A model generated the notes under the pieces. That model worked only from the letters and a program-made list of their open reading frames with translations. It was not told the origin of the DNA and did no database searches. A DNA stretch of 64,000 bases from an uncultured Acetatifactor sp. (lineage in GTDB: Bacteria; Bacillota; Clostridia; Lachnospirales; Lachnospiraceae): contig CANQOL010000007.1 of the NCBI GenBank assembly GCA_947625475.1, positions 25,281 through 89,280 of the forward strand, written 5' to 3'. Positions within the stretch are counted from its first letter, which is position 1. Each line of letters opens with the position of its first letter. A program made the position numbers and the translations under genes. This document shows positions 35,253-42,866 of this stretch, piece after piece.

Positions 35253-35657
35253 GTGATGCTGATCCCCGTTTTTGCTTTGGGTGCGGCCTCCCTGTTTTTT
35301 GGCAGCTCCCGAATAGGTTTCCGCACCCAGACGGAGTACATCGTTCCGGATGAGGACAGCGCATGGAAGTGCCAATTTGATGTGATGCTGCCGGACATGT
35401 ATACCCTGGATGTGAGTGTTGACGCTCCGGTGGATGTAAGGATCGTCCTGGTGAAGGAGGTTGCCGGCGTGGAATCGACCGCGGAAACCTACGGCATGCT
35501 CCCCGGATATTACACGGCGGAGGGCCTGCGGATTGAGCAGACCGCCCACCTGTTCCTCACTCCGGGCACCTACAGCCTTTATACCCAGTATCTGCCCGGC
35601 TATCTGCCAGGCGCAGAGCCCGGTCTGGCAGGGCAATTTCAGTATCAGCTGAAATAA
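35253..35657 (+). CDS. Short hypothetical protein, possibly a 5'-truncated remnant
   Basis: 134 residues with a weakly hydrophobic start (GTG at 35253 or ATG at 35256) and a beta-rich remainder (TLDVSVDAPVDVRIVLV, FLTPGTYSLYTQYLPG). The only hydrophobic part is short and looks like the end of a signal or membrane segment whose beginning is missing. No Shine-Dalgarno lies upstream; instead a 12-bp perfect palindrome CGACATATGTCG (35242-35253) overlaps the start. It follows the serA terminator directly. Could be an exported protein that lost its 5' end; no family recognised. Confidence 0.45.
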   Translation: MMLIPVFALGAASLFFGSSRIGFRTQTEYIVPDEDSAWKCQFDVMLPDMYTLDVSVDAPVDVRIVLVKEVAGVESTAETYGMLPGYYTAEGLRIEQTAHLFLTPGTYSLYTQYLPGYLPGAEPGLAGQFQYQLK

Positions 35658-35707
35658 AGAAAAATACGCTCAGGCAAACCGTTTTTGCAATGCGGTTTGC
35701 CTGAGCG
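35658..35707 (-). terminator. Terminator for the leftward 92-residue gene
   Basis: Perfect 15-bp stem CGCTCAGGCAAACCG (35667-35681) with its complement (35693-35707), 11-base loop. The T-run lies on the minus strand side (35658-35665), so it ends leftward transcription; it may also stop the convergent gene. Confidence 0.8.
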
Positions 35708-35734
35708 GTGGGAGAGAAAGGGATGGAAGCCCCC

Positions 35735-36013
35735 TCACCGGAACAAAATAGGCATCCCTTCCCCCTGATTTAAGTCCTGAAGGCTGTCCGTGAGCTTCTG
35801 CTGGGTGATGCAGGATGCCTCACTCTGGAGATCCATATACCGGATGAACATATCCTCCAGGGAAATTCCCTGCTCCCCGGCAATCTGCTCCATCACAGGG
35901 CGAAGCTTTTCCAGCTGCTCGGAGACGGGCACCTTTTGGGGATCGATCTCCCCCATCACGTCGTTTGCATATCCGTTGATCCGCTCCAGGATTTTCTTGT
36001 CTGCTTCCGTCAT
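35735..36013 (-). CDS. Small hypothetical protein
   Basis: 92 residues from the ATG at 36013, preceded by GGAGGG. Mostly helical and charged: MTEADKKILERINGYAND, EQLEKLRPVMEQIAGEQG, then ISLEDMFIRYMDLQSEAS. No Cys, no membrane segment, no motif I recognise. Single leftward gene between convergent and divergent neighbours; its own terminator supports it being real. Confidence 0.65.
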   Translation of the reverse strand: MTEADKKILERINGYANDVMGEIDPQKVPVSEQLEKLRPVMEQIAGEQGISLEDMFIRYMDLQSEASCITQQKLTDSLQDLNQGEGMPILFR

Positions 36014-36072
36014 CGTATTTTCCCTCCGATTCTGATATAGTCCGCCGTACAGCAACATTTTACACTTCTGTC

Positions 36073-36101
36073 TTGAGAAGTACAAGGGATTTTGTTATAA
36101 T
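36073..36101 (+). promoter_or_regulatory. Promoter for DUF1015 gene
   Basis: TTGAGA (36073-36078), 17-bp spacer, TATAAT (36096-36101), 35 bases before the ATG. Confidence 0.8.
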
Positions 36102-36135
36102 AAATTATCAAGTTTGCAAAAGGAGATCTCTGCGT

Positions 36136-37383
36136 ATGCCCGTCATCCGACCCTTCCGATCCTATCGTCCCGCTCCCGGCCTGGAATCCCGGATCGCGGC
36201 CCTTCCCTATGATGTATACAGCCGCCAGGAGGCTTTGGCGGAGGTGAAAGCCCGCCCGGGTTCCTTTTTGGAAATCGACCGGCCGGAGACCGCCTTTTCG
36301 CCGGATACGGACATGTATGCCCCGAAGGTATATGAAAAGGCCGCATCCCTGCTGAGAGAGTGGATCGCCTCCGGGAGCCTGATTCAGGATCCGTCCCCCT
36401 GCTACTATATTTACCAGCAGGTGATGGAGGGGCGCAGCCAGACCGGTATTGCGGCCTGCGCTTCCATCGACGATTACTGCAGCGGCGTGATCAAAAAGCA
36501 TGAGAATACCCGGGCAGACAAGGAGCAGGACCGGATCCGGCATGTGGATGTGTGCGGCGCCCAGACAGGGCCCATTTTCCTGGCCTATCGGGGGCAGGAG
36601 AAGCTGCGGCTGCTGATCCGGGAGTGCATCCAGGCGCCTCCCGTTTACGATTTCGCAGCTGTAGACGGCATCCTTCACCGGGTGTGGGTGATTTCGGATC
36701 CGGAGACGGTGGAGAGAATCACCGGCCTGTTCGCGGAGATGGACGCCCTTTACATAGCGGACGGCCATCACCGCTGCGCTTCCGCCGTGAAGGTGGGGCT
36801 GAAGCGCCGCCGGGAGCATCCGGATTACACCGGGGAGGAGGAATTCAATTATTTCCTCAGTGTGCTGTTCCCGGCGGAGGAACTGAAGATTTTGGATTAC
36901 AACCGGGTGGTGAAGGATTTGAACGGGCTCACCCCGGAACAGTTCTTGGACAGGGTTCGGGAAAACTTTGAGGTGGAGGCCGTTGCCCCGGCCCAGTGGC
37001 CCTGCAGGCCCGCCGCCAAGGGGGAGTTCGGCCTGTTTTTGGAGGAGCGGTGGTACCGTCTCAGGGCCCGGCGGGAGATCCGCAGCCAGGATCCGGTGGA
37101 GGGTCTGGACGTTTCCATCCTTCAGGAGCATCTGCTGGCCCCCATTTTGGGCATACAGGATCCCAAGCGGGACGCCAGAATTGATTTCGTGGGAGGCATC
37201 CGGGGGCTGGGAGAGCTGGAGGATCGGACCCGCCGGGATATGAAGGCGGCTTTTTCCCTGTATCCCACCTCCATCTATGAGCTTTTCCGGGTGGCAGACG
37301 CGGGAAGGCTTATGCCTCCTAAGTCCACCTGGTTTGAGCCAAAGCTGCGCAGCGGACTTTTCATTCATGAGATCGGTCACTGA
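36136..37383 (+). CDS. DUF1015 family protein
   Basis: 415 residues from the ATG at 36136 (AAAGGAG about 11 bases upstream). Begins MPVIRPFRSYRPAP with the family LPYDVYSRQEA segment, and has the invariant IADGHHRCASAVK near residue 215 and FEPKLRSGLFIHEI at the end. The family is widespread in Firmicutes, often beside serA/serC, as here; its biochemical role is not established, though the conserved His-rich motif suggests metal or substrate binding. It is followed by the leader RNA of the GlgB-like gene. Confidence 0.9.
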   Translation: MPVIRPFRSYRPAPGLESRIAALPYDVYSRQEALAEVKARPGSFLEIDRPETAFSPDTDMYAPKVYEKAASLLREWIASGSLIQDPSPCYYIYQQVMEGRSQTGIAACASIDDYCSGVIKKHENTRADKEQDRIRHVDVCGAQTGPIFLAYRGQEKLRLLIRECIQAPPVYDFAAVDGILHRVWVISDPETVERITGLFAEMDALYIADGHHRCASAVKVGLKRRREHPDYTGEEEFNYFLSVLFPAEELKILDYNRVVKDLNGLTPEQFLDRVRENFEVEAVAPAQWPCRPAAKGEFGLFLEERWYRLRARREIRSQDPVEGLDVSILQEHLLAPILGIQDPKRDARIDFVGGIRGLGELEDRTRRDMKAAFSLYPTSIYELFRVADAGRLMPPKSTWFEPKLRSGLFIHEIGH

Positions 37384-37411
37384 CCGGGCCTGTCACAGGG
37401 CCTGTCATCCG

Positions 37412-37531
37412 TGATTTTTTCACAGGAGAATTTGTGCCGGAGCGTCACAAATTTTCCGGAGGGCAGAGGGGGAAGCCTTTTTTGAATTTCCCGCCGGCCC
37501 GTCGCGAGGGCGCTCCGGAATGGAGATTGGT
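37412..37531 (+). ncRNA. Structured leader RNA, copy 1, upstream of GlgB-like gene
   Basis: P1: GGAGAATTTGTG (37425-37436) with CACAAATTTTCC (37446-37457), 12 bp with one G-U. The P1 loop CCGGAGCG (37437-37444) is perfectly complementary to CGCTCCGG (37511-37518), which lies three bases before the GGAG ribosome binding site, forming a probable pseudoknot. A weaker middle hairpin uses GGGAA and TTTCC near 37470 and 37488. The same design recurs at 45461-45581. Probably cis-regulatory, acting on translation start; class unknown. Confidence 0.75.
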
Positions 37532-40171
37532 ATGAACAACAAACTGTATAAGCTGATGAACTGGCCCGGGATTGAAGAGATCATTTATTCGGAGAGCGAC
37601 AATCCCCACGGGCTTCTGGGACCGCACCGGGTGGGCAGTCAGATCCTGCTGCAGGCATTTTTCCCGGGGGCCGGTCAGGTGAAGGTGCAGCTTTTGACGG
37701 ATATGCGGGAGATTGCCATGGAGCTGGCGGATGAGGAAGGCTTTTTTGCCCAGCTGATTCCCGCCAGGGACTTTGGCCCCTACCGGTATGTGGTGACGGA
37801 CGGGGAGGGGGAGCAGCGTCTGGTGCAGGATGCCTACTGCCACGAACCGGTGATCACCCGGGAGGATACGGAAAAGTTCTCGGCGGGGATTCACTACACG
37901 GTCTATGACAAGCTGGGGGCCCATCCCTGTGTGCTGGACGGTCAGGAGGGAACCCTGTTTGCCCTCTGGGCGCCCAACGCCCTGCGGGTCAGTGTGGTGG
38001 GGGATTTCAACGGCTGGGACGGGAGAGTGCATCAGATGCGCAGGCTTTGGGACTCCGGGATCTTTGAGCTCTTTGTGCCCGGAGCCGCTGTGGGGGACTG
38101 CTATAAATACGAGCTGAAGCTGAAGGGGGGCCTGACCTATCTGAAGGCGGACCCCTATGCAGATGCCGCCCAGAAGAGGCCGGACACGGCCTCCGTCATT
38201 GCGGATCTGACCGGCTTTGTCTGGGAGGATCAGGAGTTTGTCCAAAACAGAAGCCGGTTTCAGGCGCCGGATCAGCCGCTGAGCGTTTACGAGGTATATC
38301 TGGGCTCTCTGGCCCAGGCCCAGGAGGGGGAGGAATATGCGGGCTATCGCCGGATTGCTCCCCGCCTGATCGAGTATGTGAAGGAGATGGGCTACACCCA
38401 TGTGGAGCTGCTGCCGGTGATGGAGCATTCCTCGGACGCCTCCCTGGGGTATCAGATCACCGGCTATTATGCCCCTACGGCCCGGTACGGCAGCCCGGAG
38501 GATTTCATGTATTTTGTCAACGAGCTGCACAAGGCGGGAATCGGTGTGATTTTGGACTGGTCGGCCGCTTATTTTCCGGGGGACGGATACGGCCTGTCCA
38601 ATTTTGACGGAACCTGTCTCTATGAGCACAGGGATCCCCGCCAGGGCGTTCACCCTTATCTGGGAACTCTGCTCTACAATTACGGGCGGCCCCAGGTGTC
38701 CAATTTCCTGATTGCCAGCGCTCTGTTCTGGGTGGAAAAATATCACGCGGACGGGATCCGCATGGATTCGGTGGCCGGTATGCTGTATCTGGATTACGGA
38801 AAAGGCCAGGGACAGTGGATCCCGAACCTGTACGGCGGCAGGGAGAATCTGGACGCCATCGAGCTGATCAAGCACCTGAATTCCATCCTGAAAAAGAGAA
38901 ATCCCGGGGTTTTGACCGTGGCAGATGAGAGCGGCGCGTACCCCATGGCCACGGGGGCCCTGGAGGAGGGCGGCCTGGGCTTTGACCTGATGTGGAATCA
39001 GGGCTATGTGAACGACTATCTGGGATATATCCGCTATGATCCCTTCTTCCGCTCCCATCACCACGGGGAGCTGACCTTCAGCATGATTTATGCCTACAGC
39101 GAGAGCTTTATGCTGGCCTTTTCCCACCGGGAGGTTGCCGGCGGCAGGAGCGGGCTGGTGGAGCGGATGCCGGGCACCCGGAGAGAGAAGTTCGCCAATC
39201 TGCGCCTGAGCTATGGCTATGGGATGACCCATCCCGGGAAAAAGCTGTTGTTCATGGGACAGGAGCTGGCGGAGCCGGAGGGGTGGAACGAGCGAAGAAC
39301 CGTTTCGTGGGAGCTGATGAAGACGCCGGAGCATGCGGGTATGGCGGCCCTCTGCCGGGATCTGAACCGGCTGTACAGAAAAGAGAAAGCCCTGTATGAG
39401 CTGGACAGACAGCCGGAGGGATTCCAGTGGATGAACGCCATCTCCGGCAATGACTGCTATGTGAGTTTTGTGCGCCAGGGCCGGTCCCCGGAGGAACTGC
39501 TGCTGGTGGCGGCCAATTTTGCCGGGATCCCCCAGACGATCCGCACGGGGGTGCCCAGGGAGGGCAAGTACAAGGAAATTCTGAATACGGACGATATCCG
39601 CTATGGGGGAGAGGGGATCACCAACCCCAGGGCCAAGAGGGCCCAGGAGAAGGAGTGGGACGACCGAAGGTTCTCCGTCAGTGTGGAGCTGGGGGCCCTG
39701 TCCCTGAGTATCCTGAAGTTTGTGCCCTACACCCAGGAAGAGCTGGAGGGCATCCGGGCCAGACAGGCGGAGCGGGAGAGAAAAGCGGCCCAGCGGGCGG
39801 CCCAGGCGCAGGCAGGGAAGGCCAGTGGGGAGACCCGGGCGCGGGCAGGGAAAGCCAGTGGGGAGACCCGGGCGCAGGCAGGGAAGTCCAAGGGGGAGAC
39901 CTTGGCGCGGGCAGAGAAGTCCAGTGGGGCGGCCCAGGTGCAGGCAGGGAAGGCCAGTGGGGAGACCCGGGCGCAGGCAGGGAAGTCCAAGGGGGAGACC
40001 TTGGCGCGGGCAGAGAAGTCCAGTGGGGCGGCCCAGGTGCAGGCAGGGAAGGCCAGTGGGGAGACTTCGGTGCAGGCAGGGCAGACCGGGCAGAAGGCTG
40101 CGGCGCCTGCCCCTAGAACTTCCTCCGCCAGGCGGCCCAGATCCACTGGGGGGAATGAGGAAAAGCAGTAG
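37532..40171 (+). CDS. GlgB-like GH13 protein with altered catalytic residues and repeat tail
   Basis: 879 residues from the ATG at 37532, whose GGAG site fits; the ATG at 37520 overlaps that site. N-terminal branching-enzyme domain and CBM48 (LFALWAPNALRVSVVGDFNGW near 139) precede a GlgB barrel (YEVYLGSL, TGYYAPTARYGSPEDF, FANLRLSYGYG, HPGKKLLFMGQE). Region II keeps the nucleophile (DGIRMDSVAGMLYLDY, near 407). Region I has Tyr for His (DWSAAYFP, near 342), region III reads ADESG where AEEST is usual (near 463), and region IV has Arg for Asp (SHREV, near 531). Branching activity is therefore doubtful. Residues beyond about 743 are a lysine/alanine-rich repeat tail foreign to GlgB. Preceded by the structured leader. 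Confidence 0.85.
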   Translation: MNNKLYKLMNWPGIEEIIYSESDNPHGLLGPHRVGSQILLQAFFPGAGQVKVQLLTDMREIAMELADEEGFFAQLIPARDFGPYRYVVTDGEGEQRLVQDAYCHEPVITREDTEKFSAGIHYTVYDKLGAHPCVLDGQEGTLFALWAPNALRVSVVGDFNGWDGRVHQMRRLWDSGIFELFVPGAAVGDCYKYELKLKGGLTYLKADPYADAAQKRPDTASVIADLTGFVWEDQEFVQNRSRFQAPDQPLSVYEVYLGSLAQAQEGEEYAGYRRIAPRLIEYVKEMGYTHVELLPVMEHSSDASLGYQITGYYAPTARYGSPEDFMYFVNELHKAGIGVILDWSAAYFPGDGYGLSNFDGTCLYEHRDPRQGVHPYLGTLLYNYGRPQVSNFLIASALFWVEKYHADGIRMDSVAGMLYLDYGKGQGQWIPNLYGGRENLDAIELIKHLNSILKKRNPGVLTVADESGAYPMATGALEEGGLGFDLMWNQGYVNDYLGYIRYDPFFRSHHHGELTFSMIYAYSESFMLAFSHREVAGGRSGLVERMPGTRREKFANLRLSYGYGMTHPGKKLLFMGQELAEPEGWNERRTVSWELMKTPEHAGMAALCRDLNRLYRKEKALYELDRQPEGFQWMNAISGNDCYVSFVRQGRSPEELLLVAANFAGIPQTIRTGVPREGKYKEILNTDDIRYGGEGITNPRAKRAQEKEWDDRRFSVSVELGALSLSILKFVPYTQEELEGIRARQAERERKAAQRAAQAQAGKASGETRARAGKASGETRAQAGKSKGETLARAEKSSGAAQVQAGKASGETRAQAGKSKGETLARAEKSSGAAQVQAGKASGETSVQAGQTGQKAAAPAPRTSSARRPRSTGGNEEKQ
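39811..40080 (+). repeat. 33-bp minisatellite with 99-bp higher-order period, in frame
   Basis: Encodes 11-residue units AGKASGETRAR, AGKASGETRAQ, AGKSKGETLAR, AEKSSGAAQVQ, then the last three types again, then AGKASGETSVQ. The block of three (99 bp) is present twice almost unchanged at DNA level. Confidence 0.9.
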
Positions 40172-40240
40172 CGGTATGGGATGTTTTTCCTGCCGTTTCT
40201 TCCGGAAATTAAATTTTCCTGCCGGGAATCAAATTTTGGG

Positions 40241-40269
40241 TTGCAAAATATGGCCGGAGCCTATATAAT
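40241..40269 (+). promoter_or_regulatory. Promoter for tRNA-Thr
   Basis: TTGCAA (40241-40246), 17-bp spacer, TATAAT (40264-40269), 70 bases before the tRNA. Confidence 0.8.
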
Positions 40270-40338
40270 AGAATTCGGCCGCATAAATGGGCCGGGCAGC
40301 AGGAGAAGATATGTTCCCTGAAGCCATGGCCATACCCT

Positions 40339-40410
40339 GCTGGAATAGCTCAGTCGGTAGAGCACTTCACTCGTAATGAAGGGGTCGCGGGTTCGAGTCC
40401 CGCTTCCAGC
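40339..40410 (+). tRNA. tRNA-Thr, anticodon CGT
   Basis: 72 bases fold into a full cloverleaf: acceptor GCTGGAA/TTCCAGC, D stem GCTC/GAGC, anticodon stem CTTCA/TGAAG with loop CTCGTAA (anticodon CGT, reads ACG), T arm GCGGG-TTCGAGT-CCCGC. CCA is not encoded. A type I toxin module lies immediately downstream. Confidence 0.97.
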
Positions 40411-40460
40411 TTTCAGAAAGTGCCGATAACGAATTTACATGTATAACAAATTGATACGTA

Positions 40461-40494
40461 AAAATGGGGATTGGTTTTTGCCGATGCCCATTTT
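40461..40494 (+). terminator. Possible terminator after tRNA-Thr
   Basis: AAAATGGGGATTGG with CCGATGCCCATTTT (one mismatch, one G-U), loop TTTTTG. The bases 40411-40560 otherwise contain no gene. Confidence 0.45.
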
Positions 40495-40562
40495 CTACTC
40501 TCATGGCAATAGGTATGCCCTGTTTGCTCAGTGTGAGAAGCTCTATAAAAAAGAGAATTTGA

Positions 40563-40591
40563 TTGAAATTTCTGTGGGACTGTAGTAAAAT
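40563..40591 (+). promoter_or_regulatory. Promoter for holin-like toxin 1
   Basis: TTGAAA (40563-40568), 17-bp spacer, TAAAAT (40586-40591). The leader of about 100 bases folds (CCGGTTCACCGG; AACGTACATAGTACGTT), as usual for type I toxin mRNAs. Confidence 0.75.
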
Positions 40592-40697
40592 CCAAATTAC
40601 GGAAAGTACCCATGACAGGGTGGTAGCCTCCCGAGCCAATGACCGGTTCACCGGTAATACAAAACGTACATAGTACGTTGGAAGGGAGGTACGTGAT

Positions 40698-40817
40698 ATG
40701 ACAGCCGCAGATATCGTATTGATATTTATAGGGATAATTGGCTTGCTGATTTCCTTTGGCAGTTTGATTGTTGCGTTTCTGACCTTTCTCGATAAGAGAA
40801 ACAGTAAGAAGAAATAA
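40698..40817 (+). CDS. Small hydrophobic toxin, type I toxin-antitoxin (holin-like)
   Basis: 39 residues beginning MTAADIVLIFIGIIG with one membrane helix (about 6-30) and the charged end FLDKRNSKKK. Size, single helix and Lys-rich tail match the putative holin-like toxins of Firmicutes, which damage the membrane when over-produced. GGGAGG lies eight bases upstream. A convergent RNA with its own promoter and terminator overlaps its 3' end, so the pair is a type I toxin-antitoxin module. Too short for usual gene callers. Confidence 0.78.
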   Translation: MTAADIVLIFIGIIGLLISFGSLIVAFLTFLDKRNSKKK

Positions 40818-40946
40818 AAATGCCTATCCTGTCTGATCCACAGGATAGGCGGTGCTCGTAAGAGCAAAGTCATCATCTGGGAGAATCCACCATTGGAGTG
40901 GGTAACTCCGTTTTGGGGCACCTGTTACCGGCAGGTGTCCTTCTTT
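40812..40946 (-). ncRNA. Predicted antitoxin RNA 1, convergent with toxin 1
   Basis: Runs leftward from the promoter at 40953-40981 to the hairpin GCCTATCCTGT/ACAGGATAGGC (40822-40850), whose minus-strand exit is ATTTTTATTTC. It also contains GGACACCTGCCGG/CCGGCAGGTGTCC-type pairing near its 5' end. Overlap with the toxin stop codon region gives the antisense contact. Ends are estimated. Confidence 0.65.
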
Positions 40947-40952
40947 ACGTTC

Positions 40953-40981
40953 AATATACCATATTCTGTGCGGAGTTTCAA
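40953..40981 (-). promoter_or_regulatory. Promoter for antitoxin RNA 1
   Basis: Minus strand TTGAAA (40981-40976), 17-bp spacer, TATATT (40958-40953). Confidence 0.75.
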
Positions 40982-41037
40982 GTGTTTTCTTTTCGGGTCA
41001 GCCCTTTCCTTTTCTGTGGCAGCAGTTTGACAGGTAA

Positions 41038-41072
41038 CCCCGGGAGCCCAAGGAATGCTCCCGGGGATTTTT
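41038..41072 (+). terminator. Rho-independent terminator
   Basis: Perfect 10-bp stem CCCCGGGAGC (41038-41047) with GCTCCCGGGG (41057-41066), then A and T5. It would end rightward transcripts from the toxin region before the leftward ABC genes. Confidence 0.8.
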
Positions 41073-41157
41073 ACGGCCTTTTGCCCTGCCCGCCGGAAGC
41101 GGGTTTTGTCTGCCGCCGGCCTTAAATCTGGCACCGCCTTTAAATCCATTGCCTGCC

Positions 41158-41970
41158 TTAAATCTGCCGCCGTATCCTCAGATGATGTTCCACATACTGG
41201 ATCCCTTTATAAAATCCCATGGCAATGATACAAAGCAGGATAATGCTGGTGATTACCATATGCAGATGGAAGACCTGGGTGCCGTAAATGATCAGGTAGC
41301 CCAGCCCCCTCCGGGCGGCCAGGAATTCCCCGATGACCACGCCCACCAGGGCCAGGCCGATGTTCACCTTGGTGGCGGAGAGCAGGATGGGCAGGGAGCC
41401 GGGCAGCACCACCTTGCGGAAGGCGTCCCGGCGGCTGCCGCCCAGAGTCCGGATCAGGATGATCATTTCCTCGTCCACCTGCTGGAAGCCCGTGTAGAAG
41501 CTGATGATGGATCCGAATACGGCCACGGAGATGCCGGCCGCAATGATGGTGCGGGTGCCGGTGCCCAGCCACACAATGAGCAGGGGGGCCAGGGCGGATT
41601 TGGGCAGGCTGTTGAGCACTACCAGATAGGGCTCCAGCACCCGGGAGAGCCTGGGGGAGTACCACAGGGCCGTGGAGCAGGCCAGGCTGACAACAAATAC
41701 CAGCAGGAAGCTCAGAACGGTCTCCAGCAGGGTGATCCCAATGTGCATCGGAAGGGTCCCGTCTCTCATCATGCTCAGAAAGCAGGACAGAACCAGCCTG
41801 GGACTGGAGAAAAAGAAGCTGTCGATCCAGCCCAGGTCCGCGCTGACCTCCCACAGGATCAGAAAGAGCAGGAACAAAAGCAGCCGGCAGGAGGAAATCC
41901 TGTGATGCTCCCGCCTGTGCTCCCTCACAAATTCCTCCTGTTTTGTCAGTTCTTTTTTATTTGCTTTCAT
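41158..41970 (-). CDS. ABC transporter permease, nitrate/sulfonate/taurine type
   Basis: 270 residues, about six membrane helices after a charged N-terminus. The ATPase-contact loop (IRTLGGSRRDAFRKVVLPGS) is near residue 175 and the family VVIGEFLAARRGLGYLI follows. It starts inside the last codons of the ATPase gene (14-base overlap). Substrate unknown: SsuC/TauC/ThiX-like, and no substrate-binding protein gene is adjacent. The DNA after the stop (leftward, 41116-41158) repeats the ATTTAA stop context three times. Confidence 0.9.
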   Translation of the reverse strand: MKANKKELTKQEEFVREHRREHHRISSCRLLLFLLFLILWEVSADLGWIDSFFFSSPRLVLSCFLSMMRDGTLPMHIGITLLETVLSFLLVFVVSLACSTALWYSPRLSRVLEPYLVVLNSLPKSALAPLLIVWLGTGTRTIIAAGISVAVFGSIISFYTGFQQVDEEMIILIRTLGGSRRDAFRKVVLPGSLPILLSATKVNIGLALVGVVIGEFLAARRGLGYLIIYGTQVFHLHMVITSIILLCIIAMGFYKGIQYVEHHLRIRRQI

Positions 41971-42742
41971 AATTCAGCTCCTTCCATAATACATTGAAGT
42001 AATCCGAAAACTCCGGCGCGTTCCGGGCGGCCAGGGGAGAGTCGTCCGTTAGGGTAAGGCGGATGGGAAGCTCCTTTTTGACACGCGCCGGCCGGGGGGA
42101 GAGCACGATCACCCGGTCCGACAGGCTGATGGCCTCCGCCAGGTCGTGGGTAATCAGGATCACAGTCTTGCCGGTCCTGCGGATCAGCCGGCAGATATCT
42201 GCGGACACGGTGAGGCGTGTCTGGTAGTCCAGTGCGCTGAAGGGTTCATCCAGCAGGAGAAGCTCCGGCTCCAGTGCCAGAGTGCGGATCAGGGCCGCCC
42301 GCTGGCGCATGCCTCCGGAAAGCTCGCTGGGGCGCTTCTCCCGGAATTTTTCCAGGTCATAGTCCTTCAGCAGCCGGTTCACGCCTTCGAGACGTTCCTC
42401 TGTGAGCATATGGTTGATCTCCAGGCCCAGGATCACGTTTCGGTAGACGCTCCGCCATTCAAACAGATGGTCCCTCTGAAGCATGTATCCCACTCTCGGG
42501 CGGCGCATGGAGCCGTCCGGATTTTGGATGGAGACGGTCCCGGACTCCGGCTCCAGCAGGCCGGCTATGATGGACAGGAGCGTGGATTTCCCGCAGCCGC
42601 TGGGGCCAACGACGGCCAAAAACTCTCCCAGCGATGCCCCGAAGGAGATGTGAGAGAGGGCATTGGTTTCTCCCTGGAGACTGTGGTAGGAATAGCAGAT
42701 GTCCTTAAGCTCCAGGAGATTCGGTCTTTTGTTTTCTTGCAT
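41957..42742 (-). CDS. ABC transporter ATPase, nitrate/sulfonate/taurine type
   Basis: 261 residues from the ATG at 42742 (GGAGGG upstream); the frame continues to 42937 but into the argH promoter. Walker A GPSGCGKSTLLS near 45, signature LSGGMRQRAAL near 142, Walker B LLLLDEPFSALDYQT near 165 and THDLAEAISLSDR are all present, as in SsuB/TauB. It energises the downstream permease. The missing binding protein may be encoded elsewhere. Confidence 0.92.
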   Translation of the reverse strand: MQENKRPNLLELKDICYSYHSLQGETNALSHISFGASLGEFLAVVGPSGCGKSTLLSIIAGLLEPESGTVSIQNPDGSMRRPRVGYMLQRDHLFEWRSVYRNVILGLEINHMLTEERLEGVNRLLKDYDLEKFREKRPSELSGGMRQRAALIRTLALEPELLLLDEPFSALDYQTRLTVSADICRLIRRTGKTVILITHDLAEAISLSDRVIVLSPRPARVKKELPIRLTLTDDSPLAARNAPEFSDYFNVLWKELNYESK

Positions 42743-42794
42743 AAGGCATCCCTCCTTCTGTCTGCTGAGAATATACAATAATATATTCGTCGTC

Positions 42795-42823
42795 TTGCAT
42801 TGGAGTACCTTTTGTGGTATGAT
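42795..42823 (+). promoter_or_regulatory. Promoter for argH
   Basis: TTGCAT (42795-42800), 17-bp spacer, TATGAT (42818-42823), about 43 bases before the ATG. Confidence 0.75.
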
Positions 42824-42866
42824 TTGTAGAAGATTTGAAGAAATGACACAGGAACGGAGAAAAGAC

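Noticed and set aside
40367..40921. Minus-strand frame of 184 codons through tRNA-Thr
   Set aside because: It is the antisense translation of the tRNA and the toxin region, not a gene.
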